This document shows positions 19,221 through 26,142 of a stretch of 64,000 bases of DNA, one piece after another. Position 1 is the first letter of the stretch; every line of letters begins with the position of its first letter. The position numbers and the translations under genes are program-made. Source of the stretch: Paraburkholderia acidicola. GTDB taxonomy: Bacteria > Pseudomonadota > Gammaproteobacteria > Burkholderiales > Burkholderiaceae. The notes under the pieces are model-generated. The model saw only the letters and a list, made by a program, of their open reading frames with translations. It searched no databases and was not told where the DNA came from. The stretch is from positions 1,054,001 through 1,118,000 of the forward strand of contig NZ_MTZV01000002.1 of NCBI RefSeq assembly GCF_002362315.1, given 5' to 3'.

Positions 19221-20878
19221 AGAGACTCTCTATGAAGTCGGCCACATTCTTCTTCCGGACCATCGTTGTTGTTCTGGGCTTGCTAACGTCCAGCGCGTAT
19301 GCCGGATCGTTACCCTCGCTCACTACCAGGCTTACCGTCGCCATGTCTGATCTTCCACGCAATCAAAAACTGCCGCTGCTCGACCCACATCGAAAGGGTT
19401 TCACGTGCCTCTACCAGAGCGAGCATGTGCCGCCGGTTGATCCGCAGGCGGAGCTATGGTTCCAGCAGGCCCTCGCACTCGACGATCCCGATGTGTACTA
19501 CCAGAAGCGGGACTACGCAAAGATTTACGCGCTCTACGTCCAGGCCGCCGACCGCGGTCACTGGAAAGCCATGCTCAATCTCGCCTCACTTATCCTGAGC
19601 AACTACCCAGGCGTGCCGCAGCACGATCCTGAAGTAGCGATCGGCTGGGTCGAGAAAGCGATGCAGGCAGGCGTACCCGATGCCTATGACATGATGGGTA
19701 CCTATCACCAGAATGGAATGATCAAGGGTGGCGACGCAACCAGCGCCTACGCGTTTTTTCAACGTGCCGCTGACATGGGCAGTCCATCGGCGATGACCTT
19801 CCTCGGAGAAAAACTCGCTGGCACGTATGACGATCCGGACGGCGAGTTTTGGGGAAACCTTCCCGTCGCGATCCCGATGCTGGAATGCGCGGTCGCCCAA
19901 GGCTATGGGCCGGCGGCCTACAAGCTTGGATTCATCTACAAGCGCTCGAATACCCCGGAAGACAAACTTCGCGCCCTGCGCGTGCTTCACGAAGGCGTGA
20001 AGCTCGGCTGCGACAAATGCGCGAACAAGTTGTCGGTCGAATTTAACGGCATGTATCTCACGGACGGTACCGGTCTGGTTCCCGCGATCGACAAGGCACG
20101 CGCCGAGCGTTACAGCAAGATTGGAGACGTCCTCGAGCACTATCAGGGACGTCTGAAACTGCCGAACCTCGACAAGGTTCTGCCCTTGCCGCCTGCTCCG
20201 CTTCCGAAATGGGATGGCAATGTAACCACGCTGATCGACGCCGCGAAACCGGTGACCCTGCCGGTTACGCCACTAAAAAGCAGCATGCAGGAGGGGCGCT
20301 CGTTCATCCCGGACGGCCATGCGGTCGCTACGCTCGACAGCAGCACGCTCGCGGTCACTGGCGATCAATGGGTACCGAAAACGGGCTACTGGCTCGCGTT
20401 GCACGGTACGTCGCTGGAACCGGATGTGCGCCTGATCGCTCGCGCCGGACTGCCCGAACGCTACGACGCTGGCGAACGATTCGAACCGGCCGCATACGAC
20501 TGGCTGTCGCCAGACCGGGTGCAATGGCATTACCTGGGCGAAGCACACCCGCTGCCGCCACAGCGCGCGGACTTCATGGCGAACCTGATCCGCGCAAGGA
20601 TGCTGCGAGAAATATCGCCACCGCCATCAACGTTGCATTGCACCGGGGATCGACGCTGTCCGAAGACGGGAATATGGGAAGGTCGCGTGGCTGAAGACCA
20701 CCCGAAGGCCGTGCTGGTTAACCGCTGGGACCGGCAGGTCTTCGTCGAGAAGGGCCAGGTTTTCCCCAGCCCCACCGCACACTTTGTCGACATCGCAGCA
20801 ACAGATCTTCACTGGACGTGGCTGGGCAGCCCGAACGTGGAGACGGGGATGCCTGGCATCTACGCGATCGGTCTGTAA
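19217..20878 (+). CDS. Exported Sel1-repeat protein, probable immunity to the phospholipase effector
   Basis: This 553-residue protein starts with a signal peptide (hydrophobic core FFFRTIVVVLGLLTSSAYA) and should act in the periplasm or at the outer face of the inner membrane. Residues about 75-300 hold Sel1-like repeats such as YALYVQAADRGHWKAMLNLA and AYAFFQRAADMGSPSAMTFLG. The C-terminal half (about 330-553) is Trp/Pro-rich and unrelated to Sel1. Sel1-repeat immunity proteins (Tli5 type) are known partners of Tle5 effectors. Here the ATGA overlap with the effector gene argues for the same role. The split into a repeat half and a distinct second half is unusual for a simple immunity protein. 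Confidence 0.8.
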   Translation: MKRLSMKSATFFFRTIVVVLGLLTSSAYAGSLPSLTTRLTVAMSDLPRNQKLPLLDPHRKGFTCLYQSEHVPPVDPQAELWFQQALALDDPDVYYQKRDYAKIYALYVQAADRGHWKAMLNLASLILSNYPGVPQHDPEVAIGWVEKAMQAGVPDAYDMMGTYHQNGMIKGGDATSAYAFFQRAADMGSPSAMTFLGEKLAGTYDDPDGEFWGNLPVAIPMLECAVAQGYGPAAYKLGFIYKRSNTPEDKLRALRVLHEGVKLGCDKCANKLSVEFNGMYLTDGTGLVPAIDKARAERYSKIGDVLEHYQGRLKLPNLDKVLPLPPAPLPKWDGNVTTLIDAAKPVTLPVTPLKSSMQEGRSFIPDGHAVATLDSSTLAVTGDQWVPKTGYWLALHGTSLEPDVRLIARAGLPERYDAGERFEPAAYDWLSPDRVQWHYLGEAHPLPPQRADFMANLIRARMLREISPPPSTLHCTGDRRCPKTGIWEGRVAEDHPKAVLVNRWDRQVFVEKGQVFPSPTAHFVDIAATDLHWTWLGSPNVETGMPGIYAIGL

Positions 20879-20923
20879 GCGGACGGCGGGCAAACAACAA
20901 CCGCAACTCGATGAGAGGGATAA

Positions 20924-21187
20924 ATGGTTCGTCAGGTCATTGTGGTGGGCGATACGCTGGCCCCATATGGTGGGACCGTGACGGCAGGTTCGAACACGGA
21001 CCTCGTCGACGGCAGCCCGATTGCGCGTAAGGGCGATACGGTCGTGTGCAGCGAACACGGCGCTCAGACTATTGCGGAAGGCGACGAAAGCAGTCTGTTC
21101 AACGGCGGTCAGGCGGCATTGCATGGGCACCCTGCGACGTGCGGCTGTACGCTGGTTAGTCGTGCTGCGACGATGTCCATGCCTTGA
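20924..21187 (+). CDS. PAAR-domain spike-tip protein
   Basis: This is an 87-residue protein with the PAAR pattern throughout: VGDTLAPYGGTVTAGS, IARKGDTVVCSEHG, TIAEGD, ALHGHPATCGCTL. The Cys/His residues (C at VVCSEHG, H, and ATCGCTL) fit the zinc site at the tip of the cone. It has no toxin domain and is a stand-alone tip that sharpens the VgrG spike. It is the last gene of the rightward vgrG module and converges on the second module. Confidence 0.9.
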   Translation: MVRQVIVVGDTLAPYGGTVTAGSNTDLVDGSPIARKGDTVVCSEHGAQTIAEGDESSLFNGGQAALHGHPATCGCTLVSRAATMSMP

Positions 21188-21286
21188 TCGAAGTAATGCC
21201 GACAGGTGGGGTATCGTTTCCAAATAATCCGGTTGACCAATTCAATCATAATTCTGTTCTTTTCAAACCACCTACACAACGCGCGC

Positions 21287-21637
21287 CTAATCGGGGCAAT
21301 CGTTGGTCCACGATAGAACCATCAGCCTGCTGATGTCTTCACCTTGGGTCACTATTCTGATACATTTTTTACCTTTTTTATAATTAAAAATACATTGTGA
21401 TCTGTCGACTGCACAAGCTTCCAGTTCGTTAAATCCTTCACGTCTTATCGTTTTTTCAATCCCGATCAATTCGTTACCTGAATCTCTTGCATTCAATTTT
21501 TTTGTGACGATGGGCTTCCATCCATCATGAAATAGGCTTGACCGTGCCGCGGCAAGAGTCATCCCGTTTTTTATAATATACGCATATGCCAGAATCGGGA
21601 CACATGCAAGAAGAACAGCCCAAGCTAGTTTTCTCAT
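21287..21637 (-). CDS. Small exported four-cysteine protein, probable immunity to the muramidase effector
   Basis: This is a 116-residue protein with a signal peptide (MRKLAWAVLLACVPILAYA). The mature part carries four cysteines (75, 82, 92, 114), enough for two disulfides, and a Lys-rich segment (NYKKGKKC). I recognise no named family. It overlaps the end of the muramidase gene by ATGA at 21634-21637, so the two are translationally coupled, and a periplasmic location is where inhibition of a cell-wall hydrolase must occur. The immunity role is inference from these two facts. Codon use is visibly AT-rich compared with the flanking chromosome. Confidence 0.72.
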   Translation of the reverse strand: MRKLAWAVLLACVPILAYAYIIKNGMTLAAARSSLFHDGWKPIVTKKLNARDSGNELIGIEKTIRREGFNELEACAVDRSQCIFNYKKGKKCIRIVTQGEDISRLMVLSWTNDCPD

Positions 21638-22161
21638 TTCCCTAATCCACCATAGGAATGATACTTTGCTATGAATTGCTCATATTCCATATACGGTTGA
21701 TTGTAGCGGCTTGGTAAGCCTGGGCCTTTGGGGAGGGCGGCCCAGCGGCGTGATGCAGATAACAATGCGGAGGTAATATTTCCCGCAACTATGTCATCGG
21801 CCGAATTTATAATTCTAAGAATTTCGACAGCCATTAAATCCTGGGTATCCGGTGAAAAATCCGTCAACCCGATTCTCGATCCGATATCTGCCCACGTCCC
21901 GTTTGTAATCTGATACATCCCGGCGGGGGTTGCTTTTCCACCGTACCCCGCTCCTGGGTGTGTCGAGAAGTCGGCAAAAGAATATTTATCGTGAACCTTT
22001 CCCTTAACGCCGCCATATTTCAGATTATAATCTGCGCCTTCCGCATCCCCGATCGCCTTTAAAAAGGCCTGCATGTTAGGTTGTTTTAGATAAATTTTGC
22101 CCTCAGCAAGACGGGATGCTTGATAGTCAGCATCAAATACTATTTTTGCCTTTGAGTTCAT
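21634..22161 (-). CDS. Lambda-endolysin-like muramidase (GH104-type), predicted T6SS cell-wall effector
   Basis: This is a 175-residue peptidoglycan-cleaving enzyme by resemblance. It matches phage lambda endolysin R in order: FLKAIGDAEGAD (lambda FLDMLAWSEGTD) with the likely catalytic Glu41, FSTHPG, TPAGMYQITNGTW (lambda TGAGRYQLLSRWW), LTDFSPDTQDLMAVEIL and WAALPKG. Lambda R is a lytic transglycosylase acting on glycan strands. No signal peptide is present, so it needs a delivery route; the PAAR gene just upstream suggests T6SS. It is preceded by a 26-codon ORF and followed by the presumed immunity gene, with ATGA overlaps at both ends. AT-rich codon use points to transfer. Confidence 0.85.
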   Translation of the reverse strand: MNSKAKIVFDADYQASRLAEGKIYLKQPNMQAFLKAIGDAEGADYNLKYGGVKGKVHDKYSFADFSTHPGAGYGGKATPAGMYQITNGTWADIGSRIGLTDFSPDTQDLMAVEILRIINSADDIVAGNITSALLSASRRWAALPKGPGLPSRYNQPYMEYEQFIAKYHSYGGLGK

Positions 22162-22238
22162 TTTTGGCGTGGTGGTTTTTTCCCCGCACTCTTGAGGATC
22201 TTACCGCTAGATGATTTTACGGTTTCGGTTTTAGCCAT
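22158..22238 (-). CDS. 26-codon basic ORF between PAAR and muramidase genes
   Basis: An open frame of 26 codons begins with ATG at 22236-22238, two bases after the PAAR stop codon, and its own TGA overlaps the muramidase ATG (ATGA at 22158-22161). The peptide starts MAKTETVK, ends KKPPRQK, and has about nine Lys/Arg among 26 residues. The tight spacing at both ends suggests it is translated. It could be a linker relic from a former PAAR-effector fusion, a small adaptor or chaperone, or only a translational-coupling device. I recognise no family. Confidence 0.5.
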   Translation of the reverse strand: MAKTETVKSSSGKILKSAGKKPPRQK

Positions 22239-22240
22239 TT

Positions 22241-22759
22241 TCACATGAAAATTTCGACAATTTCGGAAGATTCGGTCGACGATAACAGGTGCGTGCATCC
22301 GTTCGCGTCAGTCGTGCCATGTTCGATCGCTCCGCTCTCGCGAACAATTGCATATTCAATGCCGGCTAACGGCGCCTCGGTATCGCCAGAAACAAGTTGA
22401 AAGCGATCGTTGAACAACGCCGATACTTGAGCGCTACCTTCAGCGGTGGATCGAATCGAAGCGCTCGATTGTCTAGAGTCAGCCCTGTCGCCAATAAAGA
22501 GTGCGACGCCCGGACCAGCCAGCACATAGTTTTGCCCGCACGGACACATCACGCGGTCACGGTCCTTGACCATTGGCGTCCCTCCGTCAAGCCATGTGGT
22601 AGCCGTGCCATAAATCTGGAAAGATCCTTCGCACTTGCCACAGGTCGCATGATCGCCCTTCGAGGCAATTTGCTTACCCCCATCGAACATCATAGAACTC
22701 GCACTAATGACCCAGCCGCCCGTCGACGTGCGGTCACCCTTTGCAACAAGTCGGTCCAT
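22241..22759 (-). CDS. PAAR-domain protein with a small C-terminal domain
   Basis: This 172-residue protein carries a PAAR domain of the class found on Burkholderia effectors (about residues 1-92): VAKGDRTSTGGWVIS, IASKGDHATCGKCEG, GTPMVKDRDRVMCPCGQN. A short linker follows, then a domain at about 120-172 (FQLVSGDTEAPLAGIEYAIV, then GTTDANGCTHLLSS) resembling a transthyretin-like beta module. It heads a leftward cluster with the 26-codon ORF, muramidase and presumed immunity gene. It would tip a VgrG spike and carry the muramidase, perhaps through its C-terminal domain. Confidence 0.88.
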   Translation of the reverse strand: MDRLVAKGDRTSTGGWVISASSMMFDGGKQIASKGDHATCGKCEGSFQIYGTATTWLDGGTPMVKDRDRVMCPCGQNYVLAGPGVALFIGDRADSRQSSASIRSTAEGSAQVSALFNDRFQLVSGDTEAPLAGIEYAIVRESGAIEHGTTDANGCTHLLSSTESSEIVEIFM

Positions 22760-22946
22760 TTAAACCTCTAACGGATGCGTTATCAGGGAACGGCTACCCC
22801 GCCCTCCCATCACATCACGCTAGCACCGCTGACATCGCCATCTGTAAACAATTGACAACGCCGACCTTCAGGGCGGCGCTAAAGTAGTAACGTGGTACCT
22901 GGCACCGATTGCAGAGACTCCGTAGCACGTTTTCGAATCCCGATGA

Positions 22947-23405
22947 CTTCGCGAAAACCGCTGCAAGGGAGTTCGGGATACCAGAGTTGCCAACAGCGCC
23001 GGGATCGCCCAACTGGCGCAACTGGATCCGATAGCCCCGCGAGATGAAGGTCGAAAGACATTCATAGAACAGGCAATCATGGCGGGACATTGCTGGATCG
23101 CCACAGGTGTAGACGATCAAGCATTGCTGCTCGGTTACGGCATCTTGAACCACTCCTTCTTCGAACAGAATTCCATCGCACTCGTAGTGGTAAAGGAAAA
23201 CGTCCGACGCCGAGGTGTCGCCACGGCCCTTATCAAAGCGCTCGAAGCTCAATGTTGCGGGAGCAAGGTTTTTACATCGACGAACGCGTCGAACATGCCC
23301 GTGCGTGGTCTTCTGGACCGCCTGGGTTATATCGAGAGCGGTCGCATCGAGAATCTCGAGGTTGGAGATTCAGAGCTTGTATTCGTCAAGCTGATCGCAT
23401 CTTGA
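22947..23405 (+). pseudogene. GNAT acetyltransferase remnant lacking a start codon
   Basis: The frame open from 22947 to 23405 encodes most of a GNAT fold: QLDPIAPRDEGRKTFIEQAI, then AGHCWIATGVDD, VVKENVRRRGVATALIKALE (the acetyl-CoA loop RRRGVA) and NMPVRGLLDRLGYIESG. An in-frame TGA at 22944-22946 precedes it, and no ATG, GTG or TTG occurs before the ATG at 23079, which falls inside the fold (108 residues left, against about 150 normally). So the 5' end appears lost or frameshifted. It lies at the right edge of the T6SS cargo island. A functional short protein from 23079 is unlikely but possible. Confidence 0.6.
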
Positions 23406-23451
23406 GCGATTTACCTTTGCGGTCTTCGCTCCTGCCTGCCAGGCACTTCCA

Positions 23452-24066
23452 CTAATCCTTCGACGGACCCACCGCCCTCCACTTCTCAAGCACCCCCACC
23501 CCCGGCACCGGCGCAAAACTCATCAACGCCTTCTCCGTATCCGCGCCATGCGCGTTCTCCCAGTCACCGAGCAACTGGGCGGCTTTATGCAGGTCCTCGC
23601 CATAGAACCGATGAGAGAAGATCAGCGTATAGCCCATTCCATCCATCAGCACGAAGCGCGTAAAGACGCCTTCGACCACACCGGGTCCCGCCATCATCGA
23701 TGCGATGAAATGCTCGGCGGGACGATCCGGTGTCCTCGGAACTGAACGGGTCTTCAGCACCGCGCCTTTCGATTTAGTGGAATCGAGCAGCGAGTTCGCG
23801 GCACCGGCAAGATCATCCGCTGTCTTCACACCGCGAAAGACAACGACCGACACCATGTCGGTCCACGTGTCGAGATTCGTCTGCCCCGGCGGCGTGAATT
23901 CAAACAGCGTGTCGTTGCTCCAGCGGAAGAAGTAGTCTGCCCCATTGAAGTGAAACGCAGCCCGCCCAGCCGTTTGCGCAGCGACAAAACGGAAATTCGC
24001 CATCGATACCAGCGCAACACCACCGACAATCAGCCGCCGCCGCTTGAGCGCCAAAGTCCGCTGCAT
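23452..24066 (-). CDS. Exported protein of unknown function
   Basis: This is a 204-residue protein. It opens with a basic stretch and hydrophobic core (LKRRRLIVGGVALVSMANFRFVAAQ), a signal peptide that may be cleaved after VAA. The mature part is mixed alpha/beta with aromatic blocks (AAFHFNGADYFFRWSN, GYTLIFSHRFYGEDL). I recognise no family. The ATG at 24066 has GGAGAAGCG upstream. Its neighbour upstream on the same strand is a repeat lipoprotein, separated by a strong hairpin, so they are probably separate units. Confidence 0.7.
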   Translation of the reverse strand: MQRTLALKRRRLIVGGVALVSMANFRFVAAQTAGRAAFHFNGADYFFRWSNDTLFEFTPPGQTNLDTWTDMVSVVVFRGVKTADDLAGAANSLLDSTKSKGAVLKTRSVPRTPDRPAEHFIASMMAGPGVVEGVFTRFVLMDGMGYTLIFSHRFYGEDLHKAAQLLGDWENAHGADTEKALMSFAPVPGVGVLEKWRAVGPSKD

Positions 24067-24095
24067 GATCGCTTCTCCCTGTTTAAACGACACGA

Positions 24096-24138
24096 CGCCA
24101 GTCTCGCGATCTGACTGAATCAGTTCGCGAGACTGGCG
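24096..24138 (-). terminator. Long perfect hairpin downstream of the repeat lipoprotein
   Basis: CGCCAGTCTCGCGA (24096-24109) pairs perfectly with 24125-24138 across a 15-base loop. It sits 42 bp past the lipoprotein stop. On the minus strand the stem is followed by TCGTGTCGTTTAAAC, which is not a clean T-run. It may be a terminator or an mRNA-protecting hairpin for the gene upstream. Confidence 0.5.
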
Positions 24139-24179
24139 AGTGGTTGGCGTGTGGTTGCCGATTCACCGCCTGCAACCGC

Positions 24180-25154
24180 CTAGTTCTGAGTGAACGTATT
24201 AAGCGAAGAGCACAGAAAACCCGTGCACCCGGTAGCGAGGAAGTACAGCGACGAAGGCGTCGAGGCGAACGCAAGGTCACCGAGGTACGCTTCGCTCTGC
24301 GCACCCTGCGCATTCGCCTGCTGGATGAATGCGGCGCTCGTCGTCTGTGAAGCCTGCGACTGATAGGTGAACGTCGGCGATTGCGTCTGATCCTTCACGT
24401 AAACCGCCGCCGCGTCAGTACCGAAACCCAGGGGCCCTTTGAAGCGATAACCTTTCGCGCCTTCATTGTTAGCCTGCGTGACGAAGTCGCCGATGCTCTG
24501 CGGTGGAGTCACGGCATCGTACGTGTAGGTCGAAGCCGACGAATTGTCCTTGATATAGAGCGATGTCAACGCCGAATTCAGCTGGATCGGCCCGTAGTAC
24601 CAGTATCCGTTCTGGCCTTGCGCATTGGCCTGAGTCAGGAAAGCAGCCGAACTCGTCGGCTGGGCTGCCGCGGCGTAAGTATACGTCGCAGACGAATTGC
24701 CCTGGTGACGATAGAGACTGCCAAAACTCGCCGGGCCGTCATAACGAAAACCCTTCGCACCTTCCTGGTTTGCCTGCGCAAGAAAACCCGCCTGCGTGTT
24801 GTCAGCGCTCTGGAACTCGTAGCTATACGTGTTGGCACCGTCGTTGATGAAGACATTCGTGACGGCACCCGAAAAGCCCTGCTCGACGATATAGCGGTAG
24901 CCCCTCGCGCCTTCCGCATTCAGCTGGGCGAGGAACGAGGTTGCGTCGCTGGGAGCCGCCAGCGCTTCATACGTCATCGTCCGTACAGACCCGTTGCCCG
25001 ATGTCGGGCCGGTGCCGCCGGTTCCCGACGTGCCGGTGCCAGACGTGCCACCTCCCGTATGACTGCTGCCCGAACCTGAGCCGTCACTGACGCCATCGCC
25101 CCCGCAGGCGGCCAGCGCCAGACATGCTGCAACCACAACGATCTTTGGATTCAT
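24180..25154 (-). CDS. Lipoprotein with about five tandem repeats
   Basis: This is a 324-residue protein with a lipoprotein signal (VVVAACLALAAC, lipid on Cys17). A Gly/Ser/Thr linker spans about residues 18-55. The rest is a tandem array in which a unit of roughly 50 residues recurs: FLAQLNAEGARGYRY, FLAQANQEGAKGFRY, FLTQANAQGQNGYWY, FVTQANNEGAKGYRF and FIQQANAQGAQSEAY. Each is followed by a YTYxxx-type strand. A repeat this regular suggests a beta-propeller or solenoid on the cell surface or in the periplasm. Two cysteines (GCTGFLC) close the C-terminus. I recognise no named function. Confidence 0.75.
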   Translation of the reverse strand: MNPKIVVVAACLALAACGGDGVSDGSGSGSSHTGGGTSGTGTSGTGGTGPTSGNGSVRTMTYEALAAPSDATSFLAQLNAEGARGYRYIVEQGFSGAVTNVFINDGANTYSYEFQSADNTQAGFLAQANQEGAKGFRYDGPASFGSLYRHQGNSSATYTYAAAAQPTSSAAFLTQANAQGQNGYWYYGPIQLNSALTSLYIKDNSSASTYTYDAVTPPQSIGDFVTQANNEGAKGYRFKGPLGFGTDAAAVYVKDQTQSPTFTYQSQASQTTSAAFIQQANAQGAQSEAYLGDLAFASTPSSLYFLATGCTGFLCSSLNTFTQN

Positions 25155-26142
25155 CTTTTTCCCCAAGTTGTAATTAGCCTGTTCGTTCCGAACGCCTTTG
25201 CCAGGAAGCAGGATCCGCAAACCCGGCATCGGCGGTGTCGACGTACTACCGGTAAAAAATTAACAATCCCACATCCGACGAAGTTTCAACGATGACATTG
25301 ATGACTCGTCCGCCTGTCTCAAGATGAATCTGAAAACAATAACGACCATCGATCCAATATTTTCAAAAACCTGATGAGCGCCTAAATCTAACTTTATTTG
25401 ATACAGATGTAGAAATTTCCGGGAATCTGGAATCTCAGTTGACGGGATCGGGACGAGACCTTCATTGCAGGCACCTGCAATAAACTAGAACGATTAGTCT
25501 CATTTCTCATCTTCCAGGACAGCCGGCTGCGTCGAGCCTTGTCAGTCATGGCTTCCGGGCGCCTTCACGTTGCTCACGCGCCAAGCCCGGAAGCCACGTC
25601 CAGCGTGCTTTCACGAGCCGATCCCAGCGCAGGCTCAAAGCAGGCACGTAAAATCGACCGCTTTATCTACAGATCGCACGGTAGCGAAGGAGCATGAACA
25701 TCGCCAGTGCGATTACTTGAATAACTCATTCCCCTCGCTGCAACCCGTCATCGGGCGCCGGTGTCACTTATATTTTATAAAACGTCGCTAGATGGTCTTG
25801 CTTATCGCATCAAAACACGCCAGGATTGTGACCTGAAACAAAGCAATCTGGACTAATTCTTCTGGTGAGTCACATTTGCGGCCGGGGTTAAATAATTTCA
25901 GTTCGTTATTTCGGGAATATCGGCAGAAGCCGGGAAACGGCTGGGACCTTACCACTCAAAGTAAGGCGACATCGTTCCGCTGACGGGGCACCTGAGCAAA
26001 ATGAAAACACCAACCAGTTGAACGCAGGGCCCGACGCCCTGTAAAAAATGAACGCACACCGTGCTTCACGGCTGTGTCGCCTGCCGCGGAAGCCACCGCG
26101 GCCTCAGCATCTGCAGCACCGACCTTTGCGCAGGATTGCCTC
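25155..26142. other. About 1 kb with no credible gene, containing a 12-bp hairpin
   Basis: No frame here has convincing coding character, and base composition is more AT-rich than around it. One element stands out: TGGCTTCCGGGC at 25549-25560 and its exact complement GCCCGGAAGCCA at 25585-25596, enclosing 24 bases. The right end should hold the promoter of the LysR gene and the left end that of the lipoprotein. A small RNA or degraded gene cannot be excluded. Confidence 0.55.

Noticed and set aside
22931..22953. TTCGAATCCC-like run resembling the T-arm of the tRNA-Met at 14.0 kb, as a possible attachment repeat
   Set aside because: Only about ten bases match and the alignment then breaks. 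No integrase is present, so it is probably chance.
22815..23252. Minus-strand ORF of 145 codons opposite the GNAT remnant
   Set aside because: The GNAT motifs on the plus strand are convincing and this frame matches nothing; it is a shadow frame.
25570..25791. 73-codon plus-strand ORF
   Set aside because: No recognisable protein features and weak codon bias; it overlaps the hairpin at 25549-25596.
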